Shown here piece by piece: positions 36,041 to 47,334 of a DNA stretch of 64,000 nt. The DNA is taken from the NCBI GenBank assembly GCA_020746835.1, contig JAGPNK010000018.1:1-64000 (forward strand), written 5' to 3'. The position numbers and the translations under genes are program-made. Origin of the DNA: Stachybotrys elegans (Eukaryota; Ascomycota; Sordariomycetes; Hypocreales; Stachybotryaceae). The notes below the pieces were generated by a model. That model was not told where the DNA came from. It made no database searches and saw only the letters and a list, made by a program, of their open reading frames with translations. Position 1 is the stretch's first letter. Every line of letters begins with the position of its first letter.

Positions 36041-38460
36041 GTGGGTATGGCTGAGATCAAGGAGCCTGTCGAGAATATCGACGTTGCCCTGACCAACCTG
36101 CCATTTGCCTTTGTCTTTACTGGCCAGGTCGCTCAGTATCCCAAGATGGGCCGCGTCCTTCTGCAGGCCAACAACGGATTCCTCCACGTCATCCAGAAGC
36201 TCGGCTCCATCTTGCAGAGCCTTCCGGCCAGCGTCGCCCCTACCTGGACTTTGGAGCAGACCATCCTTGACACTCTCGACGTCAGCCAGGTCAACCACGT
36301 AACTCGCAGCCAGCTTCTGTGTATTGCCATCCAGATCGCGCCCGCTGGCATGCCGAGAACCTGAGGTATCGAGCTCACCCACGTTGTTGGCCACTCCTCT
36401 AGAGAGATTGCTGCTGCCTACGCTGCCGGTCTTATCAACGCTAAGGAGGCCATCTTTGCTGCCTACATCCGTGGGTTTGCTGTTGGCGAGCTGACCTTTA
36501 GGGATACTATGGTTGCTGTTGGTGTTGGCCTTGGGGAGGCTGAGAAGCTGATTGAGGAGTAGAGTGTTGTAGGTTAGATCTGCGTTGCCTGTGTTAACTC
36601 TTCTGAGAGTGTTACCCTTGGTGGAACTGAAGATGCTGCTGATATTATGATTGAGAAGCTTAAGGAGAAGAGGTTGCTGGCCAAGAAGCTTGTTACGGGT
36701 GGATGTGCCTACTACTCTCACCTTATTGCCGAGGTTCGAGAGCTCTATGAGTTTTCTATTACCCTTTCTTGATGTCGAGGCCTCTGATGCTGAGGACTCT
36801 GAGTGTTAGCATGCAGAGATTGAGGAAACAAGGCTGATTGAAGAGAGAAGACAGAACCTGCTGTGCAGGTGGGCATATGGCCCTACTTATATCTGTGCGG
36901 TTCCACATTCCAACACTGGGATCTAGATGTTCTCTTCTGTCGGCTATGCCAAAGGCTAGACTATGCTGACCTTGGAGTAGGCCTGCACTGCTAAGTACTG
37001 GCGCGATAACCTGGAGAAGTCTGCAGTTCAGCAACGCCCCGACCAAGCTCGTCGAGAGCAGCAAGTTCCACCTCATCGAGCTGGGACCTCACCCCGCCCT
37101 CATGAGCCCCATCCAGCAGCTCCTCGTCGCTGCAGGCTTGGCCAAGAATGCTCCCTTGCAGCTCCACCCTAGACCGCAACCAGGACGCTGAGATCAGCAT
37201 CTCCAAGCTGACCGGGGGTCACTACAAGCACGGCCACTCGCTTGACTGGGCCCGCGTCAACCAGCTGCCCAAGGATAGCCAGGCCGTCTGCCAGAGCATT
37301 CTCTCTTACCCCCAGGACTACTCTACCAGCACTCTATGGTCTGAGCCTTGTCCCAGGGTTGAGTTGCGCAACCGTAAACACATTTGCCATGAGGTCCTGG
37401 GTACTGGTCAGCTTGTCGATATGGAGACCTAGGCTGTCATTGGAGCCGTCATTGACCTCGTCGGCCACAATAACCCTCGCATGCGCGTCATGAGCCTGAC
37501 TGTTGATGGCTAGAGTCACAAAAAGAACTGGCTGGCTGTCTTTGACAAGGAGGCAGCCATGCCCCGCTGCTGTTCCTGGACCTTGACTCCCTGTAGTGAC
37601 CTGACCAAGCTCGCCTCCGAAAGCAACCCAAGACCTTTGATGCCCGTCTCCTGCACGAGCAGGCTGCTAACCAGATCGCTCCTCTCACTGGGGACGCACA
37701 CTATGTCATCATCACCCGCAAGTCCGTCGCTGGCCTCCGGGCTGCTGGATTCTCATGCATTCCCCTCGGGAAGCAGATTCTCCTTGCTGTCCGCGAGATC
37801 CAGCAGAAGCTCATGGATGCCCATAACGTCCTCATCGTTGTCAAGAGTTCCCTCGGCCTTGCCGACGCTTTGCAGAAGTCTCTCCAGAAGTCCTCTGATG
37901 CCGCCCAGGTCAAGATCACCAAGATCGCCAACCTGGCCAGCGAGATCATCAAGCCCGAGACCATAGTCATCTCCCGGCTAGAGATTGAGAGCGAGTTCCT
38001 CGCCGCCATCAGCCTTGAGGAGAACCCCATTGAGAAGATCCCTCTCTCCTCCACTGGTCTCTCCTGCACTGGGCAAGGCTAAACCCCAGGTTGGAAAGAC
38101 TAGTGTCACCGACTCCATTCACTTCCTGCAGGTTCGCAATGGCGGCGCTGCTCCTCCAGCTGGCTTCGTCGATGTTGAGATGAAGGCTGTCTCCCTGAAT
38201 GCCAAAGACATCTACATCACGAGCGGCCAAATCAAGACCCTGAACACTACCTCTGCCCTTGAGTTCAGCGGTATCGTCACTGCTGTCGGCGCTAGTGTCG
38301 ATCACGTCCAGGTCGGCGACTGTGTGTTGGTCATGGCTCCTAACCACTTCATGACCACTGAGCGTGTTCTGAAAGAATCAATGATTCGTACCAACGTCCT
38401 TTTTCATAGAATTCTGTCAGGCAGTCATCAAAGTTCCATTTGTTCTCACCCAATAAATTG
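36041..38460 (+). pseudogene. Highly reducing polyketide synthase, internal fragment
   Basis: Shifting plus-strand frames match a fungal HR-PKS in domain order. The acyltransferase begins with PFAFVFTGQVAQYPKMGR (36095-36150), shows the active-site region VVGHSS and then [10 protein letters not shown] (about 36385-36440), and ends with FHLIELGPHPAL near 37070-37100. A dehydratase start with VELRNRKHICHEVLG lies near 37350-37400. Decayed sequence follows at 37.5-38.08 kb, then an enoyl-reductase start with MKAVSLNAKDIYITSG and ALEFSGIVTAVGASVDH (38180-38310). Many stops and several frameshifts occur. Ketosynthase and the 3' reductase/ACP end are absent. R repeats lie at both ends (35915-36035 and 38603-38895). 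No product can be assigned. Confidence 0.88.
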
Positions 38461-38602
38461 ATAGCCTGGGCGCCTGGGTCTCGACCGGCAACATATCGAC
38501 ATCTCTAGACAAATGTACCTACTATAACATAAGATCTTATTAAAGGCCTATATAGTATATAACTTTAAATACTTTATTAGTTATAGGGCTGAGGTAGGGA
38601 GG

Positions 38603-38895
38603 TATATGTGATTTCCTATTTGTATGCCCCAATGGGATACAGACCAGTGACTTCAAGGAGGCCCCCTCTAATGATAAAGACAATATTAAATCAATAGATA
38701 ATAATTGGTTAGAAAATCTTATAGCTACAGTGAATGTTAAAGTTTTCTAGCCACTGCAATTGCCTAGAAGATACCGCCATAACGTTAGGCGCAACATATA
38801 GGAAGGCTTCTGCCTGGTGACTCAATCAGAGCTGCTGCCTTTCTGCATTGGCACACAACGCACAGAGATGGCTTCCGCCGCAGGGTCCATGAGAG
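38603..38895 (+). repeat. Dispersed repeat R, copy 5 (full length)
   Basis: Aligns end to end with 29822-30112 but keeps more C and G (TGCCCCAATGGGATACAGAC, GACTCAATCAGAGCTGCTGC). It directly follows the truncated enoyl-reductase part of the PKS relic. Confidence 0.85.
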
Positions 38896-39566
38896 GCGGG
38901 GAGGTATAGTCCCTTTTAGGCAGCTACTTCTGCTGCCGCAGAGGCTTTTAAAATCGACCCCTACAGCGGCTTGTCATAATGGCTGGTTGAATGGAAGCAT
39001 GGCGGAGCTGGCGATGATGCTAGCCAAACCCTGTAACCCCCTCTCGACATGGACAAGCCAACGACACCACGCGTCAGGGAGAATCCAAGGCGGCCAATGC
39101 TGCGTAGTTGTTCCTCATGCACGGACGACCGCCTCTCTGGTGACGTTTCCTGGCCCACTCGCGTGAAGGGCATTGTAAAGAGGAACAAAATCATCTTGCC
39201 ACAGATAGTTCACGTAGCCACATTCAACAACCGAGTGGCCACGAATTTTTCTTGGCTTATGAGAAGTCATAGTTGTCTGACACGTCAAGTTCCAGGCTTC
39301 TTTCGTTGCGTCGGGGAGGGCCTTGGTAGCGCCGATGTTTTCTGGGCGTTTCAGCTGACAAACGAACAGACATTCTCATTTGTCATAAGTTATCTATTCA
39401 CAGGATAGTCCGTGGGAGATGATACTAGCATTTATTACATATAGAGAATCCACCTGGGGATATTTGTAAGACCAACAGTGACATACTATTCTTGAGATGA
39501 AGATAATAACAACACTTTGTGATACTCCACAGCAGCTTGACGGCAATGACTTTGCGACTGTAACTA
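38896..39566. other. Intergenic, no gene seen
   Basis: Short overlapping frames on both strands without motifs. It serves as the 3' flank of the DUF4246 gene. Confidence 0.5.
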
Positions 39567-41471
39567 TCAGTGCTCGCAGAAGCGCCAATATTCCCGGTCT
39601 ATCGAGTCGCTGGTCTTGTCATGAAACATGCTTCTCTCTTCCATTAGGTCGACACGCAGTCTCTTAGCTTCTGCTAAATCCATCGGGAAATCGACACTAT
39701 CAATAACCATTTGTGTAATCTCTGCAGGCAGGCGAGAGGCTGCATGTGTCTCCAGCTGTGTCACATCAAGCCACCAGTCTTTCTGCTGTGACGGTACGTT
39801 GGCAGTCGATATGATTGGGATGGCCGGATCAACCAGGAAGAGGGCAAGAATCTTTCTATGCCCAGGGCGCGTGGGATCCTTGAGGGTAAAAGGGTTGACG
39901 AGATGCTGATAAACATTGGAGAAGAACAGAGCGCGCCCCTCGCGCGTCAACACACTGCCAATGTCCTGAACAGTGCTTCCATCAGCATCAATAGCAAACG
40001 TGCGGCTGATAGAATCAGAGTCCCCCTGTTCATAATTGAGTTCTCCGCTCAGCGACTCTCTATCGGCACAAGTGCGGAAACTGAGGTGTGAGTCGGTTAT
40101 GTTCTCGCAGTCATAGTAGAACAGGGCTGTTCCGCAGATATGCTCGTTGAGCAGACCTTCGATGTGCCAGGATCCACCTTCATAGGTAGGCTTTGTGGGA
40201 GTCAGGTGGATATTAGCAAGCTTGACAATGACCTGGATGCGGGACTTTTCTTTGAAGAAGCCCGACGACAGGAAGTCGTGGGCCATTGGGCCCTCGTACC
40301 AATACGCGGACGCGTCCATGTCAGGAAGCTTTAGCGGGTGCGTTTCCACGAACCAAGCGCGGTCGAGAACCTCCCGCTCGCTCCTTGCATAGGCTGGTTC
40401 CCAGGCTTCGTCTTCCTCTCGGGGTTCTTCCCCCTCGTTGAGCGGCCGGTTGGTTTGCCTGCATGCCCAATTGCAAAGCTCAGGAGTCTTGCACTTCACG
40501 CCAGCTTCAAGAGTCTTAAGACGTTGGAGATCAAACTCTTCTGGCCAACGATACACCATGTCCCAGGCCGGCAATGATTTTTCGATAAACTTTTCAATAA
40601 TGGGGTAGAGGTCGGCATGTTTAGCTGGGTGCAAATTGTTGATATAGGACTCGATCTTGGCTCGCCCGTCTTTGCCGATGGATACATCGCAAGGGAGCCA
40701 CTGGAACGTGTTTGAGAACATGTTGTATATTCTCTGGTTCCTGTAATAGGAACCCTCTTCTTTTCCCAGTTGTTCTCTGAGTCTCGGCACGGGTATTTCC
40801 TCGCCCATGCCGCATGATTCAAGGCAGTCAGCAAGTCCAATTCGTTTGTTAGGCAAAATCCGAGATCGACCGTAGACCAGTGGCCAAAGCGAGGGATGGA
40901 CAAGATCCAGGACTTTATCGCCACTTCCAGGATGCCAGTCCTTTTGCTCTTCGGGGATATCCTCAAGAGCTCTCACAGCAGACTTGAGAGACTCTTGGAG
41001 ATCAGTGGGGATGAGCTTGTCTGACTTGATGGCGCAGGCGCTATAGTCAAACACGGGTATCATGCCAGTCTGCTCGTAGATGTCCGCCTTGGTGCGAAGC
41101 TCGGCAATGCACTATGGTTGGTGTCAGAAGCGTGGGATGGGATACGAGGACGGATAGGGACGTACGCAGTCTGCCATGGCGGGGGTAAAGTCGGCGAACT
41201 GGTGGTAGGCTGGCCAGTCCTGGTCAAGGGCCTCCTGCCTCCAGCGGCCCGAGATGTCTGGGTCTCGAATCTTGGTCCACCAACTGTCCTTGTTGGTGAT
41301 CTCTTCCATGAACTTGAGCATGCACACCTCGCGTATGAGAAGCGTTGCGGCGGTCCATCCCTCGCCCTGGTCCTCGACGAGGTTGTGGAAACACGACTCA
41401 TCCTCAGGCTTATGGTCTCCTGGGAGGCCATACCCAGGCAGTTTGATGGTGCTGTTGGCCGGTGAAGCCAT
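39567..41471 (-). CDS. DUF4246-family protein, probable Fe(II)/2-oxoglutarate oxygenase fold
   Basis: Exon 1 is 41471-41166 and exon 2 is 41111-39567, with a 54-nt intron (GTACGT...CATAG), giving 616 residues, normal for the family. The N-terminal part has PGYGLPGDHKPEDESCFHNL and a W-rich helix region. The C-terminal part carries YEGGSWHIEGLLNEHI, FSNVYQHLVNPF and RPGHRKILALFLVDP with SQQKDWW, the conserved DUF4246 blocks. His-x-Glu in WHIEG, the later His of YQH and the Arg of RPGHRK are spaced like the metal and 2-oxoglutarate ligands of double-stranded beta-helix dioxygenases; that reading is inference. No signal peptide is seen. The first ATG giving the full conserved start was chosen; an upstream in-frame extension lacks conservation signs. 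Confidence 0.9.
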
Positions 41472-42040
41472 GATGGAGACAAGGGCGTTTGATGGGAGAG
41501 AACTGAGATGGTGATGGCTTGGAAGAAAGTCGAAGACGTGCCGGGTGTATATGCACGTTAGAAGCACTGATGCAAAAGGGGGATGTTGCAACTGACCCGG
41601 AATTTAGCGGAACATGGATGCATCCACAACTCACGGTAGTAACCGAACCAGGCAGCTGTCTCGAAAAGTACCTAGCCTTCTGTATGGTCTGCGGGGTAGA
41701 TACCAGCTTTGCCGTGAGCTCACGGGCTACTATGAAGTACCCACAAGGTATTTGAGGGGTGCTCACATGTACCGGCCGTTACGACACAGACCCCAATTCA
41801 CGATGCCCTCCGCACCCATGGACCTTATTGGAATCTTACTACCTATCTACTAGGTAGACAGTACGGATACTAGGTAGTAGTCGTAGCACTGTGCCCGACT
41901 TCGCGATTTCCCTCCGTTGTGCGAGCCCACGTCGGGAATTGCTACTCTTCAGAAAAAACATCCATGGGTAATCGTTTGTGATTAGGCACCAGGGCTGATG
42001 CGCCTCTCATTCCCTGCTTGCATCACTTCCTGTTAAACAG
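41472..42040. other. Intergenic, promoter side of the DUF4246 gene
   Basis: Holds the 5' flank of the minus-strand DUF4246 gene and the 3' flank of the Ras-like relic. A near-palindromic CTACCTATCTACTAGGTAG run lies near 41840-41860. No gene is supported. Confidence 0.45.
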
Positions 42041-42650
42041 TCATGAAAGCCGATCCCTGAAGCTGTGTTGCCGACTATTATTATCAGGCGCATTCGTGGG
42101 TATTTCCAACAACTGGAGCCTCTTCTTGTGCTCTCGCACTATCCGATGCAACTTGCCAAGTGCCTCATCAACACCCTCATTTGTCTTGGCAGAGACCTCC
42201 AAGAACTTACATCCCAACTCTCGAGCCAGTGCAGCCCCCTCTTCGCTAGGCAACTGTCTATCCGTTGCGAAGTCTACCTTGGTGCCTACGAGGATGAACG
42301 GCACCGGAGAGTTCGTCGTCTCTAGTACTCTTTCGTAATTTCCTTGACTACCAGGAAACAGCCCCGTGATGTAATGCTGTATAACAACACGAAGCCTTCA
42401 GCACGTCGCATAGTATAGGCGAACATGTCTGGTATGTCTGTGCTTGCCGTCCTCGCCACTTGAAGCTCGGCTGATGTACCCTCAAGGCTCACCCATTTAG
42501 ACCACTCGTCATCCTGTGTTGGCTCATCTAGTATTCGCAGTTTCATACAATGCAGCATGGGGTTCTTACATCCTCTACATAGAGAGGACCGTCCGCTGCC
42601 ATGACTGCCTATTACTGCAATCCTGTGACCTCTGAAACGAGCATTTTTAG
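42041..42650 (-). pseudogene. Ras-like small GTPase, frameshifted and atypical
   Basis: Minus-strand frames give the small-GTPase motifs in order. The P-loop reads RIAVIGSHGSGRSS (about 42625-42585), with Arg in place of the essential Lys. A switch-I-like EPTQDD follows. The G3 region reads RTAST instead of DTAGQ. Next come AEGFVLLYSIT, ILVGTKVDF for G4 and EVSAKT for G5, then a basic tail without a clear C-terminal CAAX box. One frameshift near 42340-42320 separates the first and second halves. A GTAAGA...TAG segment of 42 nt after the P-loop could be an intron. The start codon is not identified. It may be a decaying duplicate of a Ras/Rap-type gene or a real divergent GTPase with an unrecognised intron. 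Confidence 0.7.
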
Positions 42651-43219
42651 CTATGATGGGAGGAGAGAGTTAGAGCAATGGTGGGTGCAGAGGGCCGTAT
42701 TTCGGCAATTGACTGAGGTTGTAAATAACAGAAGAGAGTGGAAACCAGTTCACGGTCTTCTCCACGATGTCTATAGCCACCCCTCACGCCAAAGGGACCT
42801 ATCGCTATTCCATTAGGCAGAAGTCTGAATAGACAGTTATGATCACCAAGTCTCTATTACGTGGGTCACATATGCACAAATATGGTAGGCGGGAGCGATC
42901 CAGTGCAATAAGACGCCAAGAATGGGAGCATCATAAGATTATTGGGTTGGTAGATAACTGAGACTCGGTTTTCCTTTGACTTATGAATTCCAGTAACTGT
43001 CTAATGTAGACTGTGTATTCTTCAAAGCATGGTGGACCGACCAGTGAAAACCCCTCGTCTTGAACAGACGGGATCCACCGCGGAGTAGGATTATGACGCT
43101 GACCAAAATGCATAGATAGCCCCTCAAGAAGAGAGGTGGGGACAAAGACTTGGATCAACTTCTGCTGGCCAACTTTCACCGTGCCACACACGCACATCGA
43201 CAACAGGAACCTTGCCGCC
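42651..43219. other. Intergenic, upstream of the FAD monooxygenase
   Basis: No gene is supported; minus-strand frames at 42931-43272 overlap the monooxygenase start and look like chance. It holds the promoter of the plus-strand gene at 43220. Confidence 0.5.
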
Positions 43220-44626
43220 ATGGCAACCTCTACAGATCGTCGGGTAGCCATCATTGGTTCGGGTACTTTCACCTCACATCTTATTTAGCTGGCTCTATCT
43301 CCTAATGACATGATCACAGGAATGGGTGGGCTCACTGCCTGTCTAGCCTTTGCAAAGAAGGGTTTTAGACATATCGATGTCTACGAAAGCGCCCTGGGGC
43401 TTGGTTTTGTTGGTGCTGGTATCCAGATTGCCCCAAATCTCATCCGAGTTCTAGACCGTCTGGGTTGCTGGGATGGCTCGACAGTGGAGAAAGAGGGCAC
43501 GAGAGTCTCCGAGGCCATTGTTCTGGATGGGGCGACGAACGCCGAGATGATGCGAACCGACATGTCTGGCCTTTGTGATAAATACGGATATCCTCACTAC
43601 GCAGGACATCGAGCTTCTCTGGCAGGTACACTATACGAGGCAGCGCTCAAGGAACCCAATGTACGATTTCACTTTGGCGAGACCCTGCAGGACGTCACGT
43701 CCTTCGCGCCAGGCAGAGTCAATTTTGTCATAAAGTCGCGGGATGGCGAGTCACGTACCATGAATGCTGACATCCTTATCGGTGCGGACGGCATCAAGTC
43801 GGTCGTCCGAACAACACTGCTCCGGGAATTAGGGCTGCACGGACAGGTCAAAGAGACCGGCCAGGCTGCGTATCGTATACTCCTCACGCGCAGAGAGCTG
43901 GAGCCGTACCCGGAACTCCTATCTTTTCTCGACAGCAATGCTGTTCGACGCTGGATAGGTGAAAAGCGTCACGTAATTTGCTACCCCATCGATGACCATA
44001 GAATTTACAACATATCCACATGTCAGCCAGATGTGAACTTTGCTGGGACCGCGAATACCACATGGACGACAAAAGGGAGTAAGAAGCAAATGATGGACAC
44101 TTTTTCGGATTTCAACCCCCTTATCAAGCAGATGCTTAGCCTGGTTCCAGACGGCGAGGTTGTTGAATGGCGTATGAGAAGTCATACGCCCTTGGACGAG
44201 TGGACGCACGGCGGCGTTGCGTTGATTGGGGACGCTTGCCACCCTACTCTGCCTCATCTCTCCCAGGGGGCAGCCATGTCGATTGAAGACGGTGCGACGG
44301 TAGCGGAAGTCGTGGGATTGTTATTCGACACAGAGGGGGCGGGGGCAGGATGGGAGGCAGTCACCAAAGCCTTGAAAGTGTACCACCTTCTGAGGAAGGA
44401 TCGGACGGCCACCATCGTTGAGATGGCTGCTTTCTCGGGTCGAGTACTGCATCTTGGCGAGGGCGCGGCAAAGGTGGAGCGTGACCGCCAGTTTGCCAAT
44501 ACGAAGGGCGGGAAGGGAGCAAATCCTGACAAGTGGCTGGATCCGGAAGTGCAGCAGATGGTTTATGGACACGATTGTATTAAAGAGGTACGGGAGAGAT
44601 TCGAAGAGTTGTTTTCTTCTATGTAA
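43220..44626 (+). CDS. FAD-dependent aromatic-ring monooxygenase (salicylate hydroxylase-like)
   Basis: Exon 1 is 43220-43262 and exon 2 is 43320-44626, with a 57-nt intron (GTACTT...CACAG), giving 449 residues. Splicing restores the dinucleotide-binding motif VAIIGSGMGG (residues 9-18). Further class A flavoprotein monooxygenase motifs are DGIKSVVR near residue 165 (the DG motif) and LIGDACHPTLPHLSQGA near 315 (the GD motif). An ExR-type EALDRLG/VLDRLGCWD helix lies near 45-50. Family members use NAD(P)H and O2 to hydroxylate phenolic acids, often salicylate, in the cytosol. No signal peptide. The tail after residue 400 is ordinary for the family. It is convergent with the sugar porter gene; repeat R copy 6 lies 19 bp after the stop codon. 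Confidence 0.9.
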
Positions 44627-44644
44627 ACACGCAAATCTTGACAG

Positions 44645-44890
44645 CCAACTTGACCTGCACAACCAACAGCATTTGCGCCCGACGCCACGACAGCATCACA
44701 ACACAAGCTCCCGACCAATTGCGGTGGCTAGAAAACTTTGACATCAGCCGCAGCCACAAGCCTTTCTTAATCGAATTTTCTATCCAATTGTTATCTATTG
44801 ATCTGATATTGTCTTTATTGTTAGAGGGGGCCTCCTCGAAGTTGCTGGTCTATATCCCATTGAGGCACACAAACAGGAACTTCCACATAT
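44645..44890 (-). repeat. Dispersed repeat R, copy 6 (inverted)
   Basis: In reverse complement it reads TGTGTGCCTCAATGGGATA, GACCAGCAACTTCGAGGAGG, TCTAACAATAAAGACAATAT, AGTTTTCTAGCCACCGCAA and onwards, matching R for about 245 bp. It fills the gap between the convergent monooxygenase and transporter genes, so it may supply sequence to both 3' UTRs. Confidence 0.8.
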
Positions 44891-44930
44891 ATATAGAGTA
44901 ATAGATAGGTTACCTAGTTCATTATAGACT

Positions 44931-46673
44931 CTATACCTTCTCCACTCGGTCTTCTATAATAACTGCGTCATGTTTCTCATCCTGTCCTTCCGCATGTAGC
45001 GGATCCTCGTCGTGAGCAAGCTTATTGCCATAGCGGCCAACCTTATACCATGGCAGCGAGAACAGGGCGTCTGTGCTCTCGAGGGATCTCCCAGCCATCT
45101 CCGGGACAAAGAACCATACCCACACCAGTCCAAGAAAGCAAACAGCCACGCAGAAAAAGAAGAAACCAGAAGTTCCCATTGCTAGAAGCATCAAAGGAAC
45201 CGCTTTGGTGTTTCCGAACTGGTTTCCGAAGTGTACTGCCATAGCAAGGGAGGAACCGAGAGCGCGAAGGCGCAATGGCCAGATTTCGGCGTTGACCAAG
45301 TATTGGAAGGAATTCCAACCCATGGTCCAGCCAACGCCACTGATGTATATCATTGCGACAGCTCCCTGGATGCCCCTCTGTGCAGATGTACTCAGGTTGC
45401 CAGAGGCCAGGCTGTCCACTCCAACAACAGCTAGAAAGACACTAACATATAGCAGAGAAAGTAGCTGGATAGTGATACCACCATACAGAGATCTGCGTCG
45501 TCCAATAAAGTCAATCAAGAAAAAGGCACACAGATATGCCGAGGTGAGCTTGACCACACCCACGATGCATGTCGCGAACAGCTTCTCAGATTGGCCAGTC
45601 TTTCCCAGCACTTCGAAGAACTCAGGCGCATATATGGTAACAGCACTAGCTCCAGACCATTGTCCAAGCAGCTGTGACGTGAAACCGAGCATCAGGCGAT
45701 AACGGTTGGCAGGAACCATAAAGAGTTCGCGGAGCCTGCTCCAGCGCGAAACGCCATGCGTTGACTCTTTTTCGCGCTCGAGTTGTATCTAAATACCGAG
45801 CAATTCCGACTGAATATAGGCGTGCGATTCGGGAAGCTGGCGAAGCTTGCATAGCGATTGCAGAGCTCGCTCGTGCTCACCTCTCATTGTGTAGTATCGA
45901 GGCGTCTCGGGGACGGTGAAGGACATGAGAAAAAGAGCACTGCGAGTCAAGAAAGTTAGTAAAAAACTTCCAAAAGGTTAGACAGGGCTATCATACCCAG
46001 CCATACCGATATGCGCCATCTGTGGTGCCACCCATTGAGTTCGGGAGTTGTCAGGAAGGTTTAATGAAGCACCCCAATTGCTAAAGTAGGCAATAGTCAC
46101 GCCAAGGTAGACTGAGCCAGCAAAAATGTTGGTGAGCATTCCTCGAATGGCCTTTGGTGCTGTTTCGACGAGATAGGTAGGTCCAACAACGACTGTCATG
46201 CCGATTCCTATGCCAGCAATGAAGCGGCCAGCGATGAGCTGGCCAATATTCCCAAAGCTGCATACCACGATAATGAAACCACTGGCCCACAAGACACAGA
46301 GTAATTGCAACGATCTGACACGACCCAGGCGGTCGCAGGCGAAGAAAGCCAGCAGAGAACCAACTATGGAACCAAGTTGGACCATACTGGTGATGTTAGA
46401 TTCAACCTGGGCCTCTTGATGCTCAGACTTGTTCTGAATGCCAAACTCATTTTTGAAGCTTTGAAGTGTGATCATTCCACCGACAAGGCCTTCATCAAGC
46501 CCGCGACTCGCACCGAGGATACCTGATTACAGAATAAGCCTCCACTGCATTGAGACCTGAATGGAATAGCATAGGGACCTACCAAATATAAAAGTACCCC
46601 AAAAGAGTCTCCAATTAAGCGCCTCCTTAGGAGTTTCTTGAAGAGCGTCTGACTGTCCTCGTAAGAATTTCAT
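44931..46673 (-). pseudogene. MFS sugar porter with one in-frame stop
   Basis: Exons 46673-46583, 46522-45997 and 45939-44931, with introns of 60 and 57 nt, assemble a 541-codon sugar-porter protein in one frame. Motifs seen are GLDEGLVGGM after span 1, RLGRVRSL, GRFIAGIGIGM, PETPRYY, the central loop, FIGRRRSLYGG, and PEMAGRSLESTDALF after span 12. A TAG at 45791-45789 (codon 256, in the cytosolic middle loop) is the only lesion; CAG-to-TAG is the simplest cause. The cargo of an intact homolog would be a sugar or sugar-like compound by family. Either this is a recently killed gene, or the stop is a sequencing error or strain allele. Its place beside the monooxygenase and regulator suggests a former catabolic role. 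Confidence 0.85.
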
Positions 46674-47334
46674 TGTTGCAATTGACATAGGAGCAGAGCT
46701 TGGAAGAATGTACTAATAACTGAGAGTACTGCCTACTCCGGTAGCATGCAGAACGTAGATTTCTTCGACTCTTATAGATTTCTCAGCATCCAGTACTTAG
46801 TCAGTTCTCCCCGCAGTCTCTCCATGTTTTCTCCGCCTTCTTGTTTTCCTCCGCAATCCTGTTTGATAGAATACCGCTTAGTATAATCGGAAGTTGACCG
46901 ATCCTTCGGAAGCTGGCCGAGGTTCTAGACAACCTTCACTTCGTACTACTTCAATACTCCACAAAACCGGATATTGCGGCACGCCATCATTCAGGGACCT
47001 AAGTTACATAGGACAGCATGAGATTTGTTGGGCAAGTGTTATGGGCAGCTCTATGATCGAGGAAGAATACGAGGCCTCCAACTATTTCTGCCATGTCCCT
47101 AGTAGAGTTCCGACACCGCTACTTGCACAAAGGCCCATACATGGGCCTGTACCGCAATGGATCACATCCTTGATGTCAAGACTTGACATAGACCATACTT
47201 CATTTGCCGAGTGTGTGTGATGTGGGACTGGAGCAACGAGACGCAGCTGGGAGATGGAGCCGTCGTCTCTATTGAAGCGTGACGCCCCTAGATGTAACAT
47301 TTGGGTTCCCCGCTATCATGCCTCACTTCTCTTC
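46674..47334. other. Intergenic, no gene seen
   Basis: Contains the promoter side of the transporter gene. A plus-strand frame of 108 codons at 46894-47220 has no motif. Confidence 0.5.

Noticed and set aside
37559..37966. 135-codon Ser/Arg/Pro-rich plus-strand frame
   Set aside because: It is a shifted frame within the PKS relic, without a domain of its own.
45073..45702. 209-codon plus-strand frame
   Set aside because: Antisense shadow of the sugar-porter exon 3.
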